DNA of 17,266 bases, taken from Bacteroidales bacterium. GTDB taxonomy: Bacteria > Bacteroidota > Bacteroidia > Bacteroidales > UBA1402. The position numbers were made by a program, and so were the translations under genes. Location: assembly GCA_012511135.1 (NCBI GenBank), contig JAAZGQ010000124.1, positions 1 through 17,266 of the forward strand, read 5' to 3'. The notes under the pieces were generated by a model that saw nothing but the letters and a program-made list of their open reading frames with translations, had not been told where the DNA came from and searched no databases. Shown piece after piece: positions 7,614-13,703 of the stretch. Within the stretch, counting starts at the first letter, position 1; each line of letters begins with the position of its first letter.

Positions 7614-8286
7614 ATTTATAACCTACTCCTTTGACGGTAACAATGTGGTTGTCACCAATCTTTTCCCGAATCTTGCGGATATGAACATCTATGGTTCTGT
7701 CGCCAACTATGGAGCGATTGCCCCAAACATGTCTGAAGATTTCTTCGCGGGTAAACACTTTGGTTGGCCTTGAATTCAAGAGTTGAAGCAATTCGAATTC
7801 TTTGCGGGGAAGGAAGATTTCTTTACCGTTTTTGTAAACCAGATAACGGTCACTGTCAATAACTATGCCTTTTTGCGGTATAACTTCTATGAGGCTTTCG
7901 TCGTATTTAGCCAAAATATTTCTGATGCGCTGACAGATTAAAATACTGTTGGTATCTCTGGTTCCGAATTCATCAACACCGCTTTTGAACCAATTGAGTT
8001 GTTCTTCCAGGTTGCTGTTGTTGTCGATAAGAAAATAGACGTTGAAGCGGGTTTCGTCTTTGATTTTTTTAAATTTTTTACACAGGTCCAAGGCTTTGGG
8101 ATCGTCAGTCGGCGTATCGAAGATTACCAGACAAGGAGAATCTGCGTTGATAAAATCCATAGCTTTTTGAACATTGTTGGTCACTTCAAAATAAGCTTTT
8201 CGGTCTTCCAGGAATTCCTGGATTTGAGGGGCAATGGCAGATGATTTTGTTGCAAAAATCAATGCCGAGTTTCTGAGCGTTTTCAT
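7603..8286 (-). CDS. OmpR-type winged-helix regulator with degenerate receiver domain
   Basis: This is a DNA-binding transcription regulator of 227 residues. The C-terminal half (about 135-227) is a typical OmpR/PhoB winged helix: LPRKEFELLQLL, FTREEIFRHVWG, DRTIDVHIRKIREKIG and VKGVGYKFIG. The N-terminal receiver keeps the phospho-acceptor position Asp57 (LVIFDTP). It has Ala12-Thr13 where the acidic metal-binding pair should be, Ile87/Asp88 in place of the switch Thr/Ser, and Arg110 in place of the invariant Lys. It is therefore probably not controlled by ordinary phosphorylation. No histidine kinase gene is nearby. The start is the ATG at 8284-8286. A TTG at 8317-8319 would add 11 residues but lies in the leader. 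It is convergent with tatD. Confidence 0.88.
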   Translation of the reverse strand: MKTLRNSALIFATKSSAIAPQIQEFLEDRKAYFEVTNNVQKAMDFINADSPCLVIFDTPTDDPKALDLCKKFKKIKDETRFNVYFLIDNNSNLEEQLNWFKSGVDEFGTRDTNSILICQRIRNILAKYDESLIEVIPQKGIVIDSDRYLVYKNGKEIFLPRKEFELLQLLNSRPTKVFTREEIFRHVWGNRSIVGDRTIDVHIRKIREKIGDNHIVTVKGVGYKFIG

Positions 8287-8358
8287 TGTTTTAGTTTTAA
8301 ATGTGGATGATATATGCAATAATGATAAATGAATCGAAGAGTATTTAATATCGTTTTC

Positions 8359-8370
8359 TTGCTAAAGCAA
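8359..8370. promoter_or_regulatory. Palindrome at the predicted start site of the regulator gene
   Basis: TTGCT-AA-AGCAA is a perfect inverted repeat with 5-base arms, just downstream of the regulator's -7 box, where transcription should begin. It could be an operator, but it is short and may be chance. Confidence 0.3.
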
Positions 8371-8372
8371 TA

Positions 8373-8403
8373 CAAATATAAAATGAAGAATCAATTAAAA
8401 CAA
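8373..8403 (-). promoter_or_regulatory. Promoter of the response-regulator gene
   Basis: On the minus strand TTG (8403-8401) and TATATTTG (8380-8373) are separated by 20 bases, the same pattern as the frdC, pspC and GH3-like promoters. The leader before the ATG at 8286 would be about 80 bases. Confidence 0.7.
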
Positions 8404-8445
8404 GTTACTTTCTAATAAATAGTAAAATTTCCCATTAAATAAACG

Positions 8446-8453
8446 TATTTTTG
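8446..8453 (+). promoter_or_regulatory. tyrS promoter -7 box
   Basis: TATTTTTG is an exact TAnnTTTG match 36 bases before the tyrS ATG. No clear -33 TTG is present. Its last three bases form the in-frame TTG at 8451 that would otherwise look like an upstream start. Confidence 0.55.
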
Positions 8454-8489
8454 TGCTCTGAAATTTTCATTTTTACTTTTAGATTAACA

Positions 8490-9791
8490 ATGAACTTCAT
8501 TGAAGAATTAACATGGCGGGGCATGATACACGACATGATGCCCGGAACAGAGGAACAACTCAAGAAAGAAATGACCACTGCCTACGTCGGAATCGATCCC
8601 ACTGCAGATTCACTACATATAGGACATTTGGTCGGAGTAATGATGCTAAAGCACTTGCAGCGGGCAGGCCATAAACCTGTTGCCCTTATTGGCGGAGCAA
8701 CAGGTATGATAGGAGATCCTTCGCTTAAATCGGGAGAACGAAATCTTCTGGACGAAGAAACTTTGAGGCGCAATCAGACAGGAATTGGCAGACAGTTAGC
8801 CAAATTCCTCGATTTTGAAAGCACCGCCCCCAACGCAGCCGAATTGGTAAACAATTACGACTGGATGAAAGACTATAGTTTTTTGAATTTTATCCGGGAT
8901 ATTGGAAAGCACCTTACCGTAAATTATATGATGGCGAAAGATTCTGTCAAAAAACGCCTGAGTGCCGAATCCAATGTGGGCATGTCTTTCACGGAATTTT
9001 CGTATCAGCTTTTGCAAGGCTATGATTTTCTTTACCTGAACGAACACAAAAATTGTAAATTACAAATGGGGGGCTCCGACCAATGGGGCAATATTACTAC
9101 TGGTACAGAATTAATACGCCGCAAAAACGGAGGCGAAGCTTACGCATTAACCTGTCCTTTGATTACCAAGGCCGACGGAGGAAAATTCGGCAAGACCGAA
9201 TCGGGCAATGTCTGGCTCGATCCCCGCTACACTTCCCCCTATAAATTTGTCCAGTTTTGGTTGAATGTAAGTGATGCTGATGCGGAAAAATACATCAAGA
9301 TATTCACCTTTCTCAGCCGTGAAGAAATCGAAAGCCTAAGTGCAGAACATAATAAAGCACCTCATTTGAGATTGCTGCAAAAAAGGCTGGCCGAAGAAGT
9401 TACCTGTATGGTACATTCCAGGGAAGAGTATGAAGCAGCCACAGAAGCAGCAGCCATTCTTTTTGGATCCTCTTCGGCCGAACAATTGCTCCGCCTGAAC
9501 GAAAAAACCTTTTTAGATGTTTTTGATGGAATTCCCGGTTTTCAGGTAAACGTCGATCTGTTCAAACAAGGCGTGAAAGCCGTTGATCTTTTGGCCGAAC
9601 ATTCATCGGTTTTCCCTTCTAAAGCCGAAATGCGCAAAATGGTACAAAACGGCGGCTTGTCCATAAACAAGAACAAGTGCCTGCAGTTTGATCAGCTTTT
9701 GGATGCTAGCTTCCTCTTGTACGGTCGCTATCTGTTGATACAGAAAGGCAAAAAAAATTATTTTTTGATCACTGCAACTTCCGAAATTTAA
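8490..9791 (+). CDS. tyrS: Tyrosyl-tRNA synthetase
   Basis: This enzyme charges tRNA-Tyr with tyrosine at the expense of ATP. The 433-residue protein has the class I HIGH signature at residues 43-46 (DSLHIGHL), the ATP-binding GGATGMIGDPS, the tyrosine-recognition region GGSDQWGNI, and the KMSKS-equivalent KFGKT at 232-236. A C-terminal S4-like RNA-binding domain follows (SKAEMRKMVQNGGLSINKNK). The start at ATG 8490 (MNFIEELTWRGM) matches the family. In-frame codons back to TTG 8451 overlap the promoter. No obvious terminator lies between its stop and tRNA-Gln, so read-through to the terminator at 9938-9973 is possible. Confidence 0.96.
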   Translation: MNFIEELTWRGMIHDMMPGTEEQLKKEMTTAYVGIDPTADSLHIGHLVGVMMLKHLQRAGHKPVALIGGATGMIGDPSLKSGERNLLDEETLRRNQTGIGRQLAKFLDFESTAPNAAELVNNYDWMKDYSFLNFIRDIGKHLTVNYMMAKDSVKKRLSAESNVGMSFTEFSYQLLQGYDFLYLNEHKNCKLQMGGSDQWGNITTGTELIRRKNGGEAYALTCPLITKADGGKFGKTESGNVWLDPRYTSPYKFVQFWLNVSDADAEKYIKIFTFLSREEIESLSAEHNKAPHLRLLQKRLAEEVTCMVHSREEYEAATEAAAILFGSSSAEQLLRLNEKTFLDVFDGIPGFQVNVDLFKQGVKAVDLLAEHSSVFPSKAEMRKMVQNGGLSINKNKCLQFDQLLDASFLLYGRYLLIQKGKKNYFLITATSEI

Positions 9792-9799
9792 TAAAACAC

Positions 9800-9831
9800 T
9801 TGACAGGTAACGGAAAAAATACCTATCTTTG
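9800..9831 (+). promoter_or_regulatory. tRNA-Gln promoter
   Basis: TTG at 9800-9802 and TATCTTTG at 9824-9831 are 21 bases apart. The box lies 31 bases before the mature tRNA, so the precursor has a short 5' leader. The promoter starts 9 bases after the tyrS stop codon. Confidence 0.65.
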
Positions 9832-9862
9832 CAGCGCTTTTTCAGAAAGCTAAAAACAGGAT

Positions 9863-9933
9863 TGTCTCATGGTGTAATGGTAGCACTGCAGATTTTGGTT
9901 CTGCCTGTCGAAGTTCGAATCTTCGTGAGACAA
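9863..9933 (+). tRNA. tRNA-Gln (anticodon UUG)
   Basis: A complete cloverleaf of 71 bases. The acceptor arms TGTCTCA (9863-9869) and TGAGACA (9926-9932) pair perfectly, with discriminator A at 9933. The D-arm contains GGTGTAATGGTAGCAC. The anticodon stem GCAGA/TCTGC encloses the loop TTTTGGT with anticodon TTG, which reads CAA. The T-arm is CGAAG-TTCGAAT-CTTCG. No CCA is encoded, so it must be added after transcription. The gene has its own promoter and a strong terminator immediately downstream, so it is a single-gene unit. Confidence 0.96.
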
Positions 9934-9937
9934 CTAC

Positions 9938-9973
9938 AAAGCCCCCGGTTCATTAAGGATGCGGGGGCTTTTT
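9938..9973 (+). terminator. Intrinsic terminator after tRNA-Gln
   Basis: Arms 9938-9947 (AAAGCCCCCG) and 9962-9971 (CGGGGGCTTT) form a GC-rich stem around a 14-base loop and are followed by Ts up to 9973. It begins 4 bases after the tRNA. Confidence 0.92.
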
Positions 9974-9994
9974 GTGTGAAAAAAACTTAAATAT

Positions 9995-10019
9995 TAGTAC
10001 TATGTATTGCATAGTACTA
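9995..10019. promoter_or_regulatory. 10-bp inverted repeat, candidate PadR operator
   Basis: TAGTACTATG (9995-10004) and CATAGTACTA (10010-10019) are perfect inverted repeats around the loop TATTG. The loop holds the -33 TTG of the downstream promoter. Dyads containing ATG...CAT are common for PadR regulators, and a padR gene is second in the operon. Autoregulation is inferred. Confidence 0.65.
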
Positions 10020-10037
10020 TAGGTGACATTATATTTG
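10007..10037 (+). promoter_or_regulatory. Promoter of the pspC-padR-pspC operon
   Basis: TTG at 10007-10009 and TATATTTG at 10030-10037 are 20 bases apart. The predicted leader is about 50 bases to the ATG at 10093. The -33 element lies inside the inverted repeat at 9995-10019. Confidence 0.75.
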
Positions 10038-10092
10038 CCCCCAAATACCGGATGTTATCATTTAAACCGGACAAAATCAATAATTAAAACAC

Positions 10093-10665
10093 ATGAAAAA
10101 AGTTGTTTCAAAAGGAATTGGGGGCTATTCTTTTCAAATGGAAGAAGATGCCTGCCGCATTTTGCAGGATTACATTGAACAATTTAAAGCCAAATTGGGA
10201 GAAGCCGAAGATGTGTCGGAAATCATGGACGATATCGAAGCCCGTATTGCCGAAATAATTCGTGAAGAAATCAGTTCTCCCAATCAGGTAGTGGGCGAAG
10301 GCCTGATACGGCAAGTAGTAGCTCGTATGGGCATGCCCGACGGCAGTAATGACTTTACCGAATATCATGTGCCCTATACTTCAAAAAAAAGAGGAGCCTC
10401 GCGCAGGCTCTTCCGTAATCCCGATGACCGTAAGATCGGCGGTGTTTGCGGAGGTCTGGGAGCCTATTTGGGAGTAGATGCCACCTTGTTGAGGATTTTA
10501 TTTTTACTGGGCCTCATTATGGGATTCTTGACGTTTTGGATATACATTATTTTGTGGATCTGTGTGCAAGACGCAAGGACACCGGCCCAAAAACTGCAAA
10601 TGCAGGGACTTCCGGTGACGGCAGAAAATTTATTGCGTTATTCAGCTAAACAATCAGAGAAATGA
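10093..10665 (+). CDS. PspC domain membrane protein with N-terminal PadR-operon module
   Basis: A 190-residue membrane protein. Residues 1-83 form a soluble, acidic, mostly helical module with DIEARI at 47-52 and QVV at 65-67. After a basic linker, residues 104-160 form a PspC domain: RRLFRN, the signature GGVCGGLGAYLG, and two hydrophobic segments around 132-158. PspC domains are envelope-stress sensors in Enterobacteria. The Bacteroidetes versions are uncharacterised as far as I know. Residues 1-83 align without gaps to the same region of the protein starting at 11006, so the two share a duplicated module. The gene overlaps padR by four bases (ATGA at 10662-10665) and is first in the operon. 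A role in signalling to PadR is inferred from this context. Confidence 0.88.
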   Translation: MKKVVSKGIGGYSFQMEEDACRILQDYIEQFKAKLGEAEDVSEIMDDIEARIAEIIREEISSPNQVVGEGLIRQVVARMGMPDGSNDFTEYHVPYTSKKRGASRRLFRNPDDRKIGGVCGGLGAYLGVDATLLRILFLLGLIMGFLTFWIYIILWICVQDARTPAQKLQMQGLPVTAENLLRYSAKQSEK

Positions 10666-11009
10666 ACCAGGAGATAAATACAGACAATGTTAAGGCTCAG
10701 ATGAGAAAGGGGATCCTGGAATACAGCATTTTATCCATCTTGTCCAAGGGGGATGAATATGCTTCTTCCCTGATCAAGATTCTTAAAGAGGCCAGCATGA
10801 TAGTGGTGGAGGGAACTTTGTATCCCCTGCTTACCAGACAGAAAAATCAGGGCTTACTCAGTTATCGTTGGGAAGAATCTCCGCAAGGGCCTCCCAGAAA
10901 ATACTACAGCATCACGGACAAAGGCAGGGAAATGCTCTCGGAGCTGGATGTGACCTGGAAAGAAATAATTGATAGCATAGAGATCATTCGTAATACCCCA
11001 AATCAATGA
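10662..11009 (+). CDS. PadR family transcriptional regulator
   Basis: A 115-residue winged-helix regulator. The core MRKGILEYSILSIL, EGTLYPLLTRQKNQGLL and the wing with RKYYSITDKGREML are classic PadR. There is no long C-terminal helical dimerisation domain, so it belongs to the short PadR subfamily (PadR-s2 type), which dimerises through N- and C-terminal helices. It usually represses its own operon. The dyad at 9995-10019, over the promoter's -33 element, is the obvious target. The gene overlaps both neighbours through ATGA junctions (10662-10665 and 11006-11009), so all three should be made together. The effector is unknown. No ligand-binding domain other than the PadR fold is present. Confidence 0.93.
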   Translation: MNQEINTDNVKAQMRKGILEYSILSILSKGDEYASSLIKILKEASMIVVEGTLYPLLTRQKNQGLLSYRWEESPQGPPRKYYSITDKGREMLSELDVTWKEIIDSIEIIRNTPNQ

Positions 11010-12544
11010 AAAATGTAATTAAAGTAAGCATAGGTCGCTGGGCCTTTACCTTGAACGAGGAGGCTTATGCTTTGCTGGAAAACTTTTTGGACCAGCTGAA
11101 GGCCTATTATGAAAAGGAAGCTGATGCAGATCAGCGGGTTCAGGACATCGAAAGCCGCATAGGGGAGTACTTGTCAGACTGTATCAAGTCAATCGATCAG
11201 GTTGTGGACGAGAAACAGATCCGGCAGGCCATTGAGTCGCTGAATTTGCCCGATTTCGGAGAACAGGCTGCTTCGGCAGGCAGTAGCACTTCAACTGAAA
11301 GCAGTAATTACACCCGGAGTCCCAAACGACTGTATCGTAGCGCAGAACGCAAGGTGCTGGGGGGAGTCTTCAGCGGCATGGGCGAATATTTTGGAATAGA
11401 TCCTGTTGGCCTGAGGCTTTTGTATGTGGTTTTTGTTGTGATCGGATTGTTTAGTTTCCGCTTTAATATTGGCGACCATACTCATTTCCGCCTGTTTGGC
11501 ATGGGAGGTTTTACAACTTTTCTTCTTATTATGTATTTAATCATGTGGATTGTTGTGCCTTTGGCGCGCACTCCTCAGGAAAAAAGAGCGATGAGGGGAG
11601 GACGCAGTTCAGCCCGGAGGGTTGTTCACGATCTGGGGACTAAGTCCGAAACGACATACCGGCAATCGGGGAATTCTTCCCTGGGCGGTTTTTTGCTCAG
11701 TTTCTTCCGGATTTTTGTAAGTATAGTATTGATTCTGATAGGGGCCACAGGCTTGCTGGTATTGCCCATGTTGTTGTATTTCTGGGACATACCTGCCGAT
11801 TGGTTTGGCTATCTGGAATTATTGCCTTTGCGCCCGGGTTTGCCCTGGTTCAAGGTATTGACTCTGATTGCTGTCTTTGTGCCTTTACTATTATTTTTAT
11901 ACGAAGGCATAGTACTGTTATTTAAATTGAGGGTGCGTAAATTGAACCTTGGAGTTATCTTTCTAACAATTTGGATTTTATCCGTTTTTGTACTGGCTTT
12001 CAGTAGTTTACTTGCCAGTCGTTCTTTTTGGGGCGAAGGTAAGTCCCAAAACACCCTGGCCTTTAGTCTGCCCTCAGATACTCTATATCTAGATTTGGAG
12101 GCTGATTTTTCTTCGCCCGAACAGTTTATTTGTACTTGTGAAGACGATTTCTTTGTTTATTGCAACAAAGGCAGCTCCGAAAATAAATTTCTTTATGTTT
12201 TTCCCAAAATCCGCCTGAGCACCGGTGATTCTCCCGAAATGACGCAGAAAGTGAATTTAAGGGCCAAAAACAACTTTATTGCGCAAATGAAGGCAGAAGA
12301 TGCTGTTGATTTTGTAAAAATAGAAGGAAACAGAATTAAAGTCAGCCCTTTGTATTTTGACAAAGAACAAGCCTGGTCTTTTGAACAAACGAGCCTGCAA
12401 CTTAATTTGCCCGAAAGTTGTGTACTTTACGTACCAGGGAAAAAGGGTAAATGGCAGGAATTAAAACATAACCGTGGCGCTTTTTATCCTTACGTGGGCT
12501 ACGCCAACGAGCATAAAGGCTTTATAATCAACAATTCTTTTTGA
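11006..12544 (+). CDS. Large PspC domain membrane protein with C-terminal extracytoplasmic-type region
   Basis: A 512-residue protein. Residues 1-83 are a helical cytoplasmic module paralogous to that of the protein starting at 10093 (shared G10, F14, DIE 47-49, RI 51-52, QVV 65-67, IRQ 72-74, PD 82-83). A serine/threonine-rich linker (about 88-102) follows. The PspC domain occupies about 108-186, with KRLYRSAERKVLGGVFSGMGEYFG and two hydrophobic segments split by a histidine-containing loop. Three further hydrophobic segments lie at about 228-260, 283-307 and 314-337. The last 170 residues are soluble, rich in predicted beta strands, and resemble the beta-stranded tails found on other PspC/DUF2154-like proteins, though no family is certain. 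Translational coupling to padR and a strong terminator at 12571-12610 bound the operon. Confidence 0.85.
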   Translation: MKNVIKVSIGRWAFTLNEEAYALLENFLDQLKAYYEKEADADQRVQDIESRIGEYLSDCIKSIDQVVDEKQIRQAIESLNLPDFGEQAASAGSSTSTESSNYTRSPKRLYRSAERKVLGGVFSGMGEYFGIDPVGLRLLYVVFVVIGLFSFRFNIGDHTHFRLFGMGGFTTFLLIMYLIMWIVVPLARTPQEKRAMRGGRSSARRVVHDLGTKSETTYRQSGNSSLGGFLLSFFRIFVSIVLILIGATGLLVLPMLLYFWDIPADWFGYLELLPLRPGLPWFKVLTLIAVFVPLLLFLYEGIVLLFKLRVRKLNLGVIFLTIWILSVFVLAFSSLLASRSFWGEGKSQNTLAFSLPSDTLYLDLEADFSSPEQFICTCEDDFFVYCNKGSSENKFLYVFPKIRLSTGDSPEMTQKVNLRAKNNFIAQMKAEDAVDFVKIEGNRIKVSPLYFDKEQAWSFEQTSLQLNLPESCVLYVPGKKGKWQELKHNRGAFYPYVGYANEHKGFIINNSF

Positions 12545-12570
12545 ATTAATTCAATAAGTTTTAGATAAAG

Positions 12571-12610
12571 AAATCCTCCGGAAATTGTTTTAGCTTCCGG
12601 AGGATTTTTT
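12571..12610. terminator. Bidirectional terminator between the pspC operon and purN
   Basis: Arms 12571-12583 (AAATCCTCCGGAA) and 12595-12607 (TTCCGGAGGATTT) pair perfectly over 13 bases with an 11-base loop. Six Ts (12605-12610) follow on the plus strand. The minus strand reads TTTCTTTA after the stem, so the hairpin can also end purN transcripts, whose stop is 53 bases away. Confidence 0.9.
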
Positions 12611-12662
12611 ATAAATATCCCTTTTTTCTCAGTATTACAAAGCTATTGTAAGAATAGGAAAA

Positions 12663-13241
12663 CTATTCGTTAAGGAGCTTGTCAATAAGCCTTGGATAAT
12701 GGAAGTATTCCAGTTCATGTATCCTCTGCGCCAGCTCCTTAGTAGTATCCGAAGCCAATACCGGACAAGAAGCCTGAAAAATAATGGCACCCTGATCGTA
12801 ATGTTCATTTACGTAATGGATGGTAATTCCGGATTCCTTTTCGCCTGCCTGTATAACTGCTTCGTGTACGCGGTCGCCGTACATGCCTTTGCCTCCGAAT
12901 TTGGGCAGCAGGGCAGGATGAATATTAATTATTTTATTTGGATAGGCTCGGATGATTTCCTTGGGAATAATTTGAAGATAGCCTGCAAGAACAATAAAAC
13001 TCACTTGTTTATCTTGCAGGAGTTTCAATATGTGACCCTCTTCCATTTCTGTTTTTTCAAAGGCGAATGAAGCGATTTTCAGCTTTTGTCCCCTTTCGAG
13101 CACGTAGGCATTTTTTTTGTTGGAAAGGAATAAAACTATTTCCACATCTGCCCGTCCGGCAAAATAATGGACTATATTTTCGGCGTTTGAACCGGAGCCT
13201 GAGGCAAAAATTGCCAGACGATGCTTTTTGAGGATTGTCAT
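12663..13241 (-). CDS. purN: Phosphoribosylglycinamide formyltransferase
   Basis: PurN transfers the formyl group of 10-formyltetrahydrofolate to glycinamide ribonucleotide, the third step of de novo purine synthesis. The 192-residue protein has the substrate-phosphate loop GSGSN at 15-19, the catalytic Asn106 and His108 in NIHPALLP, Gly-rich FGGKGMYG, and Asp149 in HYDQGAIIF corresponding to the catalytic aspartate. The length and spacing are normal and all active-site residues are present. The start is the ATG at 13239-13241. It is divergent from acpP and shares a terminator with the pspC operon. Confidence 0.95.
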   Translation of the reverse strand: MTILKKHRLAIFASGSGSNAENIVHYFAGRADVEIVLFLSNKKNAYVLERGQKLKIASFAFEKTEMEEGHILKLLQDKQVSFIVLAGYLQIIPKEIIRAYPNKIINIHPALLPKFGGKGMYGDRVHEAVIQAGEKESGITIHYVNEHYDQGAIIFQASCPVLASDTTKELAQRIHELEYFHYPRLIDKLLNE

Positions 13242-13302
13242 AAAGTTTTGATATTCAATGAATAATTAAAATGTGAATAGGGTTTTTAGAATATTTACAG
13301 CA

Positions 13303-13310
13303 CAAAATTA
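13303..13310 (-). promoter_or_regulatory. purN promoter -7 box
   Basis: On the minus strand this reads TAATTTTG, matching TAnnTTTG, about 60 bases upstream of the purN ATG. No TTG is present at -33, so the call rests on one box. Confidence 0.45.
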
Positions 13311-13331
13311 GTGTTTGTTTGAAATATTTCA

Positions 13332-13360
13332 TTCCTTTGTCGTCTCAATTTTTTTTGAGA
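13332..13360 (+). promoter_or_regulatory. acpP leader: near-consensus -7 box followed by a hairpin
   Basis: TTCCTTTG at 13332-13339 differs from TAnnTTTG at one position. TCTCAA (13343-13348) and TTGAGA (13355-13360), with a six-T loop, then form a 6-bp hairpin at or near the expected transcription start, about 35 bases before the acpP ATG. Both calls are weak. Confidence 0.35.
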
Positions 13361-13393
13361 TAAACCTATTTATTCACTAAAAAATTAACTGTT

Positions 13394-13633
13394 ATGTCTG
13401 AAACTGCAGATAAAGTTAAATCGATTATTGCGGAAAAATTGGGCATTGAGCTTTCGCAAGTTACCCCTGCTGCAAGCTTTACCAATGATCTTGGTGCTGA
13501 CTCTCTGGACACCGTGGAGCTCATTATGAGTTTCGAGTCTGAATTTGGCATTAGTATTCCTGATGAAGAAGCTGAAAAGATTTCGACGGTCAGTGATGCA
13601 ATCGATTATGTTGAAAAAACTCTGAACAAATAA
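13394..13633 (+). CDS. acpP: Acyl carrier protein
   Basis: AcpP carries growing acyl chains on a 4'-phosphopantetheine arm in type II fatty-acid synthesis. The 79-residue acidic four-helix protein has the attachment Ser37 in the GADSLDTVELIM motif. Residues around it (DLGADSLD, EFGISIPDEEAEKI) are canonical. The start is the ATG at 13394. fabF follows after 70 bases that hold a compound hairpin (13634-13680), an arrangement in which the two messages may be unequally abundant. It is divergent from purN. Confidence 0.97.
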   Translation: MSETADKVKSIIAEKLGIELSQVTPAASFTNDLGADSLDTVELIMSFESEFGISIPDEEAEKISTVSDAIDYVEKTLNK

Positions 13634-13680
13634 TTCCGTACAGGAGTTCCCGGTACTTTAGAGGAATACCGAGTACGGAA
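13634..13680 (+). repeat. Compound stem-loop between acpP and fabF
   Basis: Outer arms TTCCGTAC (13634-13641) and GTACGGAA (13673-13680) enclose an inner stem CGGTA (13651-13655) / TACCG (13667-13671). The outer stem begins on the base after the acpP stop codon. There is no T-run, so it is not a standard terminator. It may stabilise the acpP message or be a processing site, possibly for RNase III, whose gene lies downstream. Confidence 0.55.
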
Positions 13681-13703
13681 CTTCTTGAACAATTCCCAAA
13701 TAA

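Noticed and set aside
9805..9824. Inverted repeat AGGTA/TACCT between tyrS and tRNA-Gln as a tyrS terminator
   Set aside because: The arms are only five bases, the loop is A-rich, and no T-run follows. It overlaps the tRNA promoter spacer and is likely chance.
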